Origin: Carnobacteriaceae bacterium zg-84
GTDB taxonomy: Bacteria > Bacillota > Bacilli > Lactobacillales > Aerococcaceae
Length of the DNA: 64,000 nt
Assembly (NCBI GenBank): GCA_013874835.1
Contig: CP059430.1
Location: 124,001 to 188,000 of the forward strand
Direction of reading: 5' to 3'
Shown here: positions 37,656 to 47,974 of the stretch, piece by piece
Layout of the letters: each line of letters starts with the position of its first letter
How positions within the stretch are numbered: the stretch's first letter is position 1
Notes under the pieces: model-generated
The model's input: the letters and a program-made list of their open reading frames with translations, nothing else
Told to the model about the DNA's origin: nothing
Databases searched by the model: none
Position numbers and translations under genes: made by a program

Positions 37656-37964
37656 TCAGCATATATTTTTCGATAGGTCTTTTTTTAAAAAAGAATAAAC
37701 CCCGTAATAAACGATTGCATAAATCAGATTATTCACTAACCCAATATGAAGTGGTTTAAACACAATAAAATAGATAATACTAAATGAGCCAATACTTATA
37801 TTTACGAATATTTGTTTTGTTGTTTTACCAAAAATAAAAAATAAACTATGCCCAATAGTTACTAAAATAAGTGAAAAAACAGCAGGTAAATTATCGTACG
37901 TCACTAAACAAGTATTGCCAATGAATAGCAAACACAAGATTATAAAAAATAGCTTTTTTGTCAT
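37656..37964 (-). CDS. Small polytopic membrane protein, unknown function
   Basis: 102 residues, four hydrophobic segments, basic tail KKDLSKNIC. GAGGGGTGG lies before the ATG. It shares a promoter with the regulator 49 bp downstream, so it probably belongs to the same system, perhaps in peptide export, sensing or immunity. No family recognised. Confidence 0.65.
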   Translation of the reverse strand: MTKKLFFIILCLLFIGNTCLVTYDNLPAVFSLILVTIGHSLFFIFGKTTKQIFVNISIGSFSIIYFIVFKPLHIGLVNNLIYAIVYYGVYSFLKKDLSKNIC

Positions 37965-38005
37965 ATTTTACCACCCCTCTTTGAAAATATAATATTTTTG
38001 CCACT

Positions 38006-38034
38006 ATTATAATACTTAGTATTAGGTTTGTATA
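38006..38034 (-). promoter_or_regulatory. Promoter with palindromic operator for the regulator operon
   Basis: On the minus strand TATACA (38029-38034) and TATAAT (38006-38011) are 17 bp apart. The palindrome AATACT-T-AGTATT (38011-38023) fills most of the spacer, a good place for a repressor or the adjacent regulator. Confidence 0.6.
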
Positions 38035-38058
38035 CTTTTGTGATAATGTGGTATTGGT

Positions 38059-38098
38059 AAATAAAATCACGTTGATGGCTATTGTGCATCAACGTGAT
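38059..38098 (-). terminator. Terminator of the XRE-S24 gene
   Basis: ATCACGTTGATG and CATCAACGTGAT are perfect 12-bp arms followed on the minus strand by TTTTATTT. Confidence 0.9.
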
Positions 38099-38109
38099 AA
38101 ATGGTTTGA

Positions 38110-38835
38110 TTATACTTGAACAGGTGTGAACCAATCCACAACACGACCTACGATATTTAAGTACGCATCGTCAGAGTGTCGAGGAATGATAATATTGTCA
38201 TATTTTTCGTTTAAGGATACTAAAACAAGAGTATCTTTTTCAAAATACACTTTTTTAACGTATGATTTACCGTCATAATCAATGGCATAAATTTCCCCGT
38301 TGATAAAATCACTATTTTTCTTAATAAGAACGACATCATGATTATGCAATAAAGGTTCCATACTATCACCAGAAACAGCACTCGCCACATCGTATGGTTT
38401 TAAATCATCTCTATCTGTATAAAGAGTGATTGTATCGTTGTTTCCATAGTTGTATCCAACACCTGCGGCAAGAGCTTCAACAACGTTTATTGGATGAAGC
38501 GTAATTGTTATTGTTCTTTGTGCGATAAGATTATCAATAAAATCAAGTGTTTTCTTTTGTTCTTTATCAGACAGTTGTTTCACAACTTTAATAAGTTCAG
38601 CCGTTGTTTTTGACACGGTAACTGTTTTTTTTCCATATAGTAGAGTATGTATATCTGTCTGGAAAATATCAGCTAGTCGTTCTAAATCTTCTATCATCGG
38701 GCTTCTATCACCTTTAATCCATCTTGAAATGGCTGATTTTGATTTATTGATTTTTTTGCCAATATCTTCTAAAGTCATATCTTGTTCTTTTCGAAATGTA
38801 TCAATCATAATAGGCAGTTTATTTTTTTCAACCAT
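38110..38835 (-). CDS. XRE-S24 repressor (cI/LexA-like, self-cleaving)
   Basis: 241 residues. HTH at about 10-68 (MTLEDIGKKINKSKSAISRWIKGDRSP) and a peptidase S24 domain with catalytic Ser158 (SGDSMEP) and Lys194/195 (YVKKV). A cleavage site Ala-Gly lies at 124-125 (ALAAGVGY). Such repressors are inactivated by RecA-stimulated self-cleavage during DNA damage. AAGGAGAGGG lies before ATG 38835. No prophage genes surround it. Direct-repeat operators upstream overlap its own promoter and that of the divergent gene. Confidence 0.88.
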   Translation of the reverse strand: MVEKNKLPIMIDTFRKEQDMTLEDIGKKINKSKSAISRWIKGDRSPMIEDLERLADIFQTDIHTLLYGKKTVTVSKTTAELIKVVKQLSDKEQKKTLDFIDNLIAQRTITITLHPINVVEALAAGVGYNYGNNDTITLYTDRDDLKPYDVASAVSGDSMEPLLHNHDVVLIKKNSDFINGEIYAIDYDGKSYVKKVYFEKDTLVLVSLNEKYDNIIIPRHSDDAYLNIVGRVVDWFTPVQV

Positions 38836-38864
38836 ATAGCCCTCTCCTTTTATCATGTATCCAC

Positions 38865-38928
38865 AGTATACATTTTTTTTGACGATTTGTAAACAAGTTG
38901 TTGACAATTTGTAAAAATGAGCTATAAT
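38865..38928. promoter_or_regulatory. Divergent promoters with repeated operators
   Basis: Minus promoter: TTTACA (38888-38893), 17 bp, TATACT (38865-38870). Plus promoter: TTGACA (38901-38906), 16 bp, TATAAT (38923-38928). Two 15-bp direct repeats, TTGACGATTTGTAAA (38879) and TTGACAATTTGTAAA (38901), start 22 bp apart and each covers one -35. They are the likely sites of the S24 repressor. Confidence 0.8.
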
Positions 38929-38970
38929 ACATTTTATAAGTTTTACTTTTTGGCAACAGGAGGAATGTTT

Positions 38971-39117
38971 ATGTTTAATATTTTTGAAATGATGATGATT
39001 TTGTTTTTAGTAGCTGGCACAGGTGTTTTTTTCTTGTTAATGAGTACACAGCAAAAAATGTTAGAGGAACAAAGACAAAGAGTGCATAATCGACGTATCA
39101 GCATGATGACACGATAG
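38971..39117 (+). CDS. 48-residue single-span membrane protein
   Basis: MFNIFEMMMILFLVAGTGVF begins one membrane helix (about 3-24), followed by a basic, Gln/Arg-rich cytoplasmic tail ending RRISMMTR. CAGGAGG is 7 bp before the ATG at 38971; earlier starts precede the transcription start. The promoter is covered by S24-repressor repeats, so expression on DNA damage is likely. Small SOS-induced membrane proteins often stop division or act as toxins; the function is unknown here. Confidence 0.65.
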   Translation: MFNIFEMMMILFLVAGTGVFFLLMSTQQKMLEEQRQRVHNRRISMMTR

Positions 39118-39194
39118 GCTTAGATATAAATACTCGAATGAGTTGTTTCAATTTGGTATAATTGGCATAAGTCATAGTGGTAAGGAGAGTATTT

Positions 39195-40259
39195 ATGTCA
39201 AGAATAGAAAAAGTACAACAAAAATTAGTAGAAAGAGGACTAGATGCCTTATTGGTAACAAACCTTTATAATCTACGCTATGTAGCAGGATTTACTGGGA
39301 CAACAGGATTGGCTGTTATTACAAAAGATAATGCTTTTTTTGTAACAGATGCTCGTTATACAGAGCAAGCAGCGAAACAATGTAAAGGATATACTATTGT
39401 ACAAAATTTAGGACCTATTTTCTTAGAAGTGAAAAAAATCGTGACAAATGAACATATTAAAACATTGGGCTTTGAAGACGGCAGTATGTCGGTTAAAGAA
39501 TATGACGGATTGAAAGAGTTATTATCGGCTCAATTAGTATCTGCATCAGGATTAGTAGAAGGTTTAAGAATTTTAAAAGATGCCGAAGAATTTGATATTA
39601 TTAGACAAGCGTGTCATATTGCAGACCAAGCATTTGATTATATTTTAGGTGAAATTAAACCAGGTGTAACAGAAATTGAAATTGCCAATAAAATGGATTT
39701 TTATATGCGTAGTTTAGGTGCATCGGGTGTATCTTTTGAAACGATTATTGCCAGTGGTGAACGTTCTGCAATGCCTCATGGTGTTGCAAGTACTAAAGTG
39801 ATTGAAAAAGGTGACTTTATCACAATGGATTATGGTTGCTATTACAATGGGTACGTGTCTGATATGACAAGAACAATCTCTTTAGGAGAACCAAGACATG
39901 CACAATTAAAAGAAATTCATCAAGTGGTGTTGGGAGCACAAACATTAGTGAATGAATCTGTTAAAGCAGGATTGTCATGTGCTGATATGGATAAAATCGC
40001 TAGAGATTATATCACGCAAAATGGATATGGAGAGTATTTTGTACATTCAACTGGGCATGGTATTGGATTGGAAATTCATGAAGCACCGGCTGTATCAAGA
40101 ATATCTGAATCTGTTTTAGAAGTAGGACATGCAGTCACAAATGAACCGGGTATTTATATCCCAGGCATTGGTGGTGTCCGTATCGAAGATGATATTTTCA
40201 TCACAGAAAATGGTGCAGAAATTGTGACAAAAGCAAATAGAGAATTGATTATTTTATAA
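39195..40259 (+). CDS. Xaa-Pro aminopeptidase-type M24 peptidase
   Basis: 354 residues, cytoplasmic. A creatinase N-terminal domain (residues 1-125) precedes the pita-bread fold. Metal ligands are visible in MDYGCYYNGYVSDMT (two Asp), HSTGHGIGLEIHE (His), TNEPGIYIPG (Glu) and RIEDDI (Glu). Length and order resemble B. subtilis YqhT, which lies beside efp; efp is missing here. AAGGAGAG precedes the ATG at 39195. Confidence 0.93.
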   Translation: MSRIEKVQQKLVERGLDALLVTNLYNLRYVAGFTGTTGLAVITKDNAFFVTDARYTEQAAKQCKGYTIVQNLGPIFLEVKKIVTNEHIKTLGFEDGSMSVKEYDGLKELLSAQLVSASGLVEGLRILKDAEEFDIIRQACHIADQAFDYILGEIKPGVTEIEIANKMDFYMRSLGASGVSFETIIASGERSAMPHGVASTKVIEKGDFITMDYGCYYNGYVSDMTRTISLGEPRHAQLKEIHQVVLGAQTLVNESVKAGLSCADMDKIARDYITQNGYGEYFVHSTGHGIGLEIHEAPAVSRISESVLEVGHAVTNEPGIYIPGIGGVRIEDDIFITENGAEIVTKANRELIIL

Positions 40260-40278
40260 AATAAAGGAATTTTTTGTC

Positions 40279-40314
40279 AAAAGGTGTCGATTAGTAAAAT
40301 AATCGACACCTTTT
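40279..40314 (+). terminator. Terminator after the M24 peptidase gene
   Basis: AAAAGGTGTCGATT and AATCGACACCTTTT, perfect 14-bp arms. Confidence 0.93.
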
Positions 40315-40680
40315 AATGAAACGTTAAATGAAAGCTGATAAATATGGTATATCTACATATTTTATTTAGCTAGTAGAATGATATAGCAATTTATTCTATT
40401 GTCAAAAGAGTATACAAAAAAATTATTAACAAACAAGAGTTTTTCATCAGAAGATTATCAATAGAATTCAAAAACTAGAAAAATGATAGAAATCAAGAGG
40501 TAAGAGAATATAAGATAATATTTTATATATTGCTAATATTTAAATTTCATGAGATAGATTTCTAAGAACGACAACGCTATTCTTAAAATATTGCATAAAA
40601 GTATATCTTATTTCTAAAAAAAATGATATAGTAGAAGTGATGTATCGTTATGATAAATAGAAAGCAAAGGAGAGCGTAAA
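40315..40680. other. AT-rich intergenic region, no gene seen
   Basis: About 365 bp with stops in all frames and no strong ribosome site before 40668. A likely promoter for the Asp23 gene lies near its end (TATAGT about 40630). In B. subtilis this place holds efp and accBC; nothing recognisable of them remains. Confidence 0.5.
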
Positions 40681-41055
40681 GTGAACAAGTATGAACATAA
40701 TGTTTTAGGAAATATTGAGATTGCTCCTGAAGCCATTGAGTTAATTATTGGTATTGCTGTTTCAAAAATGAAAAGAGTACATAGCATACAAGGAAAATTA
40801 GTATCAAATATGGTATCCGTTTTTTCAAAACCTCTTGTGAGTAAAGGTGTGTATTTAACAACTAATTCAGAGGGAGAATTTGTTGTTGATATTTATGTAA
40901 ATACATTCTACGGTGTGTCCATTCCTAAGCTGGCTAGACATATTCAAGAGCGTGTGAAAGAACAAGTTTTATTTATGTGTGATATTGATATTCAAGAAGT
41001 GAATGTACATATTGTAAATTTAGTTTTAGAAGACGCAGGTGAGAGCGTTGAGTAA
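40681..41055 (+). CDS. Asp23/Gls24 family protein (YqhY type)
   Basis: 124 residues, with the IAPEAIELIIGIAVSKMKRV start and YGVSIPKLARHIQERVKEQV core of the Asp23/DUF322 family. GTG start with AAGGAGAG 8 bp upstream. YqhY-type members lie next to nusB and acc genes and are linked to fatty-acid synthesis control or envelope stress. The end overlaps the nusB start. Confidence 0.9.
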   Translation: MNKYEHNVLGNIEIAPEAIELIIGIAVSKMKRVHSIQGKLVSNMVSVFSKPLVSKGVYLTTNSEGEFVVDIYVNTFYGVSIPKLARHIQERVKEQVLFMCDIDIQEVNVHIVNLVLEDAGESVE

Positions 41056-41482
41056 AAAAATGTTGAACAGACGCCAAGTGCGTGAAAAAGCTATTCAAAC
41101 TCTTTTTCAATTAACGTTGAATAAAGAATTATCTCCAGAAGAAGCTATGGAAAATGCGTTGATGATTGATGCCATTGAAGACATTGCAACAAGCGTTGAA
41201 GATGTACCGTATTTATCAGAATTAGTTTTGGGGATTTTGGGAAAAGAAGAGATGATTGATAATCTCATTCAAGAACATTTAAAAAATTGGCAAGTATCAA
41301 GACTAACAAAAATAGATTTGGCAATTTTAAGACTTGCTGTTTATGAAATGTTTGATGTCATGGATGAAAATGTGCCAAAAAAAGTGGCAATTAACGAAGC
41401 CATTGAATTGGCAAAACTTTATAGTGATGATAAAGCACCTAAATTTATCAATGGTGTCTTATCAAGTATGATTGAAGAATAG
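41048..41482 (+). CDS. nusB: Transcription antitermination factor NusB
   Basis: 144 residues, all helical; binds NusE and boxA RNA for rRNA antitermination. It has RRQVREKAIQTLFQL at the start and TKIDLAILRLAVYEM and VAINEAIELAKLYSDDKAPKFINGVL near the end, both diagnostic. The start is ambiguous: TTG 41048 has AGGTGAG 6 bp upstream and is preferred; ATG 41060 and GTG 41039 are alternatives. It overlaps Asp23 by 8 bp, so translation is coupled. Confidence 0.95.
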   Translation: MSKKMLNRRQVREKAIQTLFQLTLNKELSPEEAMENALMIDAIEDIATSVEDVPYLSELVLGILGKEEMIDNLIQEHLKNWQVSRLTKIDLAILRLAVYEMFDVMDENVPKKVAINEAIELAKLYSDDKAPKFINGVLSSMIEE

Positions 41483-41516
41483 AAAGTGCGTATACTATGT
41501 GACGCACTTTTTTTGT
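41483..41516 (+). terminator. nusB terminator
   Basis: AAAGTGCGT and ACGCACTTT followed by seven T. Confidence 0.92.
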
Positions 41517-41540
41517 AAATGAAAATTTAATAAAAAAACA

Positions 41541-43098
<1,558 letters not shown>

Positions 43099-43112
43099 AT
43101 TGTATGATACTC

Positions 43113-43152
43113 AAATAGGCTCGAAATCAACATGTTGATTTCGAGCCTATTT
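43113..43152. terminator. Bidirectional terminator after guaB
   Basis: AAATAGGCTCGAAATCAACA and its exact complement form a 20-bp self-complementary palindrome (no separate loop), serving guaB and the convergent HTH gene. Confidence 0.92.
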
Positions 43153-43155
43153 TAA

Positions 43156-43386
43156 TTAGTCCTCATCTTTGACATCAATATCTTCTGGGAGGGGTGTGTT
43201 TAAATAGTCTTGTAATTCTTTTATATATTTATCACGTTCTTTTAGAAACAGGGTAAATTGATTGGCATTGATGAATATATCGTCATCAACCACAAGATAG
43301 CGAATTTGTTTTTCACGAATAAGTCGGGTGATGTCTTGTAGGGAAAGGTCTAAATAATCGGCTGTTTCTTGAGGGGATAAATACAT
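43156..43386 (-). CDS. Small excisionase-like HTH protein
   Basis: 76 residues. YLSPQETADYLDLSLQDITRLIREKQIRYLVVDDDIFINANQFTLFL is a MerR/excisionase-type winged helix; an acidic tail (LPEDIDVKDED) follows. It is not near any integrase, so it is more likely a small transcription factor than a true Xis. GGAGAGTGCC precedes the ATG. It is divergent from miaA. Confidence 0.75.
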   Translation of the reverse strand: MYLSPQETADYLDLSLQDITRLIREKQIRYLVVDDDIFINANQFTLFLKERDKYIKELQDYLNTPLPEDIDVKDED

Positions 43387-43463
43387 TTTGGCACTCTCCT
43401 AACGACTTTTTTCTAGGCTTATGTTATCATAACAGTAATGATAATACAAAGAAAGAGAGTTTT

Positions 43464-44381
43464 ATGAAAAAAGAAAAAGTCTTAGTGATTGTTGGTCCAA
43501 CGGCAGTGGGGAAAACCGCATTGAGTATTGACATCGCCAAAAGGTATGGTGGGGAGGTCATTAGTGGAGATTCAATGCAAATTTATCGACATTTAAATAT
43601 TGGCACCGCTAAGGTAACACTAGAAGAAATGGATGGTGTACCACATCATTTGATTGATATTTTAGAACCTGACGAAAGTTATAGCGCAAGTGAATTTCAG
43701 GCAATGGCAAAAGAAAAAATCCGTAGTATTTCCCAAAATAATGCATTACCCATTGTCGTTGGGGGGACGGGGTTATATATTGAGGGATTACTATATAATA
43801 TGCAATTTGGTGGTAATAAAAGCATTGATACGAGTATTGCAGAAAAACTAGAAAAAGAATTGAAGCAAAAAGGTGCTAATGTTTTATATGAGAGATTAGT
43901 ACGTGTAGACGCTAAGGCGGCCGAAAAAATCCCCATTCAAAATGAAAGACGTTTGTTGAGAGCATTGACAGTCATTGAAAGTACGGGAATGTTATTTTCG
44001 CAACAAGAAGATAAGACATTGGTCTATGATAGTTTGGTCATTGGATTGACGACAGAGCGAGATAGACTGTATGAACGTATTGATTTACGTGTGGATAATA
44101 TGATAAACCAAGGATTACTTGAGGAAGCAAAATGGCTATATGAGCATTACGAGGGAGATTTTCAAAGTAAGAAAGCGATAGGGTATAAAGAATTATTTCC
44201 TTATTTATCTGGGGAAGATACTTTGGAGCATGCGGTTGATGTGCTGAAACAGCAATCCAGACGCTATGCAAAACGCCAGTTGACATGGTTTAGAAATAGA
44301 ATGGACGTTTTATGGTTTGATTTGTGGCAAGTCGATAAAGAAGATATTTATAAGGAGATTGATGAATGGCTGAAAAGGTAA
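43464..44381 (+). CDS. miaA: tRNA dimethylallyltransferase
   Basis: Adds the isopentenyl group to A37 of tRNAs reading U-starting codons. Walker-like GPTAVGKTALS at residues 10-20, SGDSMQIYRHLNIGTAK, and QSRRYAKRQLTWFRN near the C-terminus are MiaA signatures. 305 residues is normal. AGAGAG lies before the ATG. It overlaps hflX by 16 bp, the common miaA-hflX coupling without hfq between. Confidence 0.97.
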   Translation: MKKEKVLVIVGPTAVGKTALSIDIAKRYGGEVISGDSMQIYRHLNIGTAKVTLEEMDGVPHHLIDILEPDESYSASEFQAMAKEKIRSISQNNALPIVVGGTGLYIEGLLYNMQFGGNKSIDTSIAEKLEKELKQKGANVLYERLVRVDAKAAEKIPIQNERRLLRALTVIESTGMLFSQQEDKTLVYDSLVIGLTTERDRLYERIDLRVDNMINQGLLEEAKWLYEHYEGDFQSKKAIGYKELFPYLSGEDTLEHAVDVLKQQSRRYAKRQLTWFRNRMDVLWFDLWQVDKEDIYKEIDEWLKR

Positions 44382-45610
44382 TATTAGTGGCGATACAACG
44401 TCAAGAAAAAGACGAAGCGTTTATGTATAGTCTACAAGAATTAGAGCGTTTGACAGAAACAGCAGGTGGAGAAGTCGTTGCCACATTGATACAAAAAAGA
44501 GAAACTTTTGATAGTAAAACGGCGATTGGAAAAGGAAAAATGGAAGAATTGGTGGCGTTAGTAGAAGAACTAGAACCAGAAACCATTATTTTCCAAAACG
44601 AGCTTTCTCCTAGTCATGTAAGAAATATTCAAGCACAAGTGTCGTGTAAAGTGATTGATCGTGTACAACTGATTTTAGATATTTTTGCCATGCGTGCCAA
44701 AAGTAAAGAAGGAAAGCTACAAGTTGAGCTAGCACAGTTAAACTACTTATTGCCTAGATTGATTGGACAAGGGACGAATATGTCGCGTCTAGGTGCCGGT
44801 ATTGGAACAAGAGGGCCTGGGGAAACAAAACTTGAATCAGATCGTCGCCATATTCGAGAGAAAATTCAAGAGTGTAAACGTCAATTAAAAGAAGTGGCAA
44901 ATCATCGCCAAAGAGCAAGAGAACAACGGAAAAATAGTCATACGTTTCAAATGGGCTTGATTGGGTATACGAATGCGGGAAAATCAACTCTATTAAATCG
45001 TTTAACCGATGCGGGAACGTATGAAAAAGACCAACTTTTTGCGACCTTAGACCCCCTTACAAGACAAGTGAAATTATGTGATACATTTAAAATGACATTG
45101 ACGGATACAGTAGGGTTTATCCAAGATATTCCAACCCAGTTAATTCATGCTTTTGAATCTACCTTAGAAGAAAGTCGAGATGTTGATTTACTCATTCATG
45201 TGGTAGATGCTTCTGCTGAAAATTATCAAGGGCATCAAGAAACAGTGTTACAATTATTGAAAGATTTAGACATGGAGCATATCCCATTGGTAACGGTATA
45301 TAACAAAAAAGATATGGCAACGGATATGTTTACGCCGACATTATTGCCGAGCATTGTTATATCTGCTTTAGATGATTGTGATATTAAGCAATTACACCAG
45401 TTTTTATGGGAGCATGTGTCTAAAGAGCTGGTTTTCTATCGCAAACAATTTCAGTTGGGGCAAGAAGCAATCGTTACGAAAATAACGGCTGAAACCTTTG
45501 TGACAAAGTCTGAATTTAATGAGGACACATTGCTTTATCAAGTAGAGGGATATGCTAAACCAACGTCGCCATTCGTTGCCCAAAAACAAGATGAGGAGTT
45601 TGATTTTTGA
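44366..45610 (+). CDS. hflX: Ribosome-splitting GTPase HflX
   Basis: 414 residues. The N-terminal HflX domain (KTAIGKGKMEEL, ELSPSHVRNIQ, DRVQLILDIFAMRAKSKEGKLQVELAQL), a coiled linker, and a GTPase domain with GYTNAGKST (about 197-205), DTVGFIQDIP and NKKD. HflX rescues stalled 70S ribosomes under stress and can give macrolide tolerance. AAGGAGAT lies inside miaA before its ATG, so it is coupled. Confidence 0.96.
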   Translation: MAEKVILVAIQRQEKDEAFMYSLQELERLTETAGGEVVATLIQKRETFDSKTAIGKGKMEELVALVEELEPETIIFQNELSPSHVRNIQAQVSCKVIDRVQLILDIFAMRAKSKEGKLQVELAQLNYLLPRLIGQGTNMSRLGAGIGTRGPGETKLESDRRHIREKIQECKRQLKEVANHRQRAREQRKNSHTFQMGLIGYTNAGKSTLLNRLTDAGTYEKDQLFATLDPLTRQVKLCDTFKMTLTDTVGFIQDIPTQLIHAFESTLEESRDVDLLIHVVDASAENYQGHQETVLQLLKDLDMEHIPLVTVYNKKDMATDMFTPTLLPSIVISALDDCDIKQLHQFLWEHVSKELVFYRKQFQLGQEAIVTKITAETFVTKSEFNEDTLLYQVEGYAKPTSPFVAQKQDEEFDF

Positions 45611-46740
45611 TGATATATTTTGATAATAGTGCGACAACGCCAATGTTTAAAGAAGTTATTGATACCATGGCAACCGTTCAAGAAAATTTTATTGGCAATC
45701 CGTCTAGCTTGCATCATTTAGGTGTGAAATCAGATAGCTTGATTGATAAGGCAAGACAACAAATTGCTGATTTATTATATTGTGATAAGGAGGAAATCTT
45801 TTTTACAAGTGGTGGAACGGAAAGCAATAATACGGCGATTATCGGTACAGCATTTGAAAAACAGTCGTTTGGAAAACATATTATTACGACTCAAATTGAA
45901 CATCCGTCCGTTTTAAAAACGATGCACTTTTTAGAAAAACAAGGGTTTGATGTCACTTATTTAGACGTTGATACAAATGGAAAAATTGATGTAGAAATGT
46001 TGGGGAAGGCCATTCGTCATGATACGATTTTAGTGTCTATGATGTGGGTGAATAATGAAGTTGGTATTTTAGAACCTATTCAAGACGTTGCGGTCTTATT
46101 GGAAAAGTATCCAACCATTCATTTCCATGTCGATGCTGTCCAAGCGTTACACTATGTTTTAACACAGCGTATACCATCTCGTGTTGATTTATTAAGTTTA
46201 TCAGCACATAAATTCCACGGGCCTCGTGGTATCGGGATTTTGTATAAACGTGAAGGGAAACGTATTGAATCTTTATTGCATGGTGGTGGGCAAGAAAAAG
46301 GTGTGCGTAGTGGGACAGAGAATACCGCAAGTATCGCTGGTATGGCAAAGGCGCTACGATTATACAGTCAAAAACAAATACCAATTCAATCTTATCAGTC
46401 TGCCTTGCGAGCGTTTTTATCGTCTTATCATGGTGTTGAAATATTGTCCCCGCTAGAACAAGCACCGCATATTTTAACATTTGCGATAAAAGGTATCCGA
46501 GGAGAAGTACTGTTACATGCTCTGGAAGAACAAGGGATTTATCTATCTACGACAAGTGCGTGTTCTTCTAAAACGGCTAAAGAGCATCATACATTGGGAG
46601 CGATGAATGTTTCTGGTGATATATCTCGTTGTGCCGTTCGATTAAGTTTATCGGTAGAGAATACGCAAGAAGAAATAGCACAATTTCAACATGTATTTGA
46701 CAATGTGTATCAAAAATTTAGTAAAATATTGAAATCTTAA
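45610..46740 (+). CDS. Cysteine desulfurase, NifZ/IscS-like partner of ThiI
   Basis: 376 residues. PLP Lys201 is in SAHKFHGPRG, and the active-site Cys318 is in TSACSSKTAKEH. It starts MIYFDNSATTP. The ATG at 45610 shares one base with the hflX stop (TGATG). The gene lies 15 bp before thiI, whose product lacks the rhodanese domain, so it should hand sulfur directly to ThiI for 4-thiouridine in tRNA, as B. subtilis NifZ does. No iscU or suf gene is nearby. Confidence 0.92.
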   Translation: MIYFDNSATTPMFKEVIDTMATVQENFIGNPSSLHHLGVKSDSLIDKARQQIADLLYCDKEEIFFTSGGTESNNTAIIGTAFEKQSFGKHIITTQIEHPSVLKTMHFLEKQGFDVTYLDVDTNGKIDVEMLGKAIRHDTILVSMMWVNNEVGILEPIQDVAVLLEKYPTIHFHVDAVQALHYVLTQRIPSRVDLLSLSAHKFHGPRGIGILYKREGKRIESLLHGGGQEKGVRSGTENTASIAGMAKALRLYSQKQIPIQSYQSALRAFLSSYHGVEILSPLEQAPHILTFAIKGIRGEVLLHALEEQGIYLSTTSACSSKTAKEHHTLGAMNVSGDISRCAVRLSLSVENTQEEIAQFQHVFDNVYQKFSKILKS

Positions 46741-46755
46741 AAGGAAGAATAAAAA

Positions 46756-47958
46756 ATGAACGTTAGAATTATGGTTCGTTATGGCGAATTATCAACGAAA
46801 GGGAAAAATAAAAAAAGTTTTACACAACGATTGGCACAAAATGTGAGGCATATCTTACAAGACTTTGAGCAAATAAAAGTAAATCCCGACTATGATTTTA
46901 TGTATATCACATTAAATGGAGCACCAGAAGAGGTCGTATTAGAGCGTTTGAAACATGTTTTTGGGATACAGAGTTATTCGCCAATTTATACGGTTGAAAA
47001 ATCTCTTGAAGCCATGTTCCAACAAATCTATGCTTTATTATCCAATATGGATTTATCTGATAAAACATTTAAAATTTCCACGAAACGTGCTGACCATGAG
47101 TTTGATATGGACACGAATACGTTGAATCGTGAATTAGGGGCAATGGTTTTAGATGCTTTTCCTCAATTAACAGTAAAAGTCAAACAACCCGACATCAATA
47201 TAAAAGTTGAAGTGAGAAAACATGCTGTTTATATTAGTACCCAAACGTATATAGGTGCAGGGGGATTGCCTGTTGGCACAGGTGGAAGAGGTATGATGAT
47301 GCTTTCTGGTGGTATTGATTCTCCAGTTGCCAGTTATTTAGCGTTAAAGCGTGGTTTAGAATTGGAAATGGTTCATTTTTACAGTCCGCCTTATACAAGT
47401 CCGCAGTCTTTAAGAAAAACACAAGAGTTAACAAAAAAATTAGCATTGTACGGTGGGGCTATTCAATTTATTGAAGTGCCGTTCACAGAAATTCAAGAAA
47501 CTATTAAAGAAAAATGCCCCGAAGCATATTTGATGACCATCACAAGACGATTTATGTTGCGTGTTGCTGATGCTATTCGTCAAAAACGTGATGGATTAGT
47601 CATTTTAAATGGGGAATCTATGGGGCAAGTTGCCTCTCAAACATTGCATAGCATGGTGGTAATTAACGAAGTTACAAATACCCCTATTTTAAGACCTGTT
47701 GTGGCAATGGATAAATTGGATATTATTGCACTTGCAGAGAAAATCGACACATTTGAATTATCTATCCAACCTTTTGAAGATTGTTGTACAGTATTTGCAC
47801 CACCCTCTCCAAAAACAAAACCAAATCTAGAAAAAGTCCGTGTGTATGAAGAAAGATTAGACGTGGATGCCTTAGTAAAACGTGCAGTAGACGGTATTAA
47901 AGTCTATCCGATTGATGTACAAACACGCTTTGATGAAGATGTAGAAGATTTATTATAG
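46756..47958 (+). CDS. thiI: tRNA 4-thiouridine synthetase ThiI
   Basis: 400 residues: NFLD and THUMP domains (1-165) and a PP-loop adenylation domain with SGGIDS at 184-189. It ends after the AANH domain, without the rhodanese extension of E. coli ThiI, so sulfur must come from the preceding desulfurase. AAGGAAG lies before the ATG. It makes s4U8 in tRNA; a thiamine role is unlikely without that domain. Confidence 0.95.
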   Translation: MNVRIMVRYGELSTKGKNKKSFTQRLAQNVRHILQDFEQIKVNPDYDFMYITLNGAPEEVVLERLKHVFGIQSYSPIYTVEKSLEAMFQQIYALLSNMDLSDKTFKISTKRADHEFDMDTNTLNRELGAMVLDAFPQLTVKVKQPDINIKVEVRKHAVYISTQTYIGAGGLPVGTGGRGMMMLSGGIDSPVASYLALKRGLELEMVHFYSPPYTSPQSLRKTQELTKKLALYGGAIQFIEVPFTEIQETIKEKCPEAYLMTITRRFMLRVADAIRQKRDGLVILNGESMGQVASQTLHSMVVINEVTNTPILRPVVAMDKLDIIALAEKIDTFELSIQPFEDCCTVFAPPSPKTKPNLEKVRVYEERLDVDALVKRAVDGIKVYPIDVQTRFDEDVEDLL

Positions 47959-47974
47959 AACTCGAGGTGTTTAT

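Noticed and set aside
43156-43386. Phage excisionase
   Set aside because: The fold fits, but no integrase, attachment site or phage gene is nearby, so a small regulator is more likely.
46076-46480. 134-residue minus-strand frame in the desulfurase gene
   Set aside because: Shadow frame; the plus-strand desulfurase is complete with all catalytic residues.
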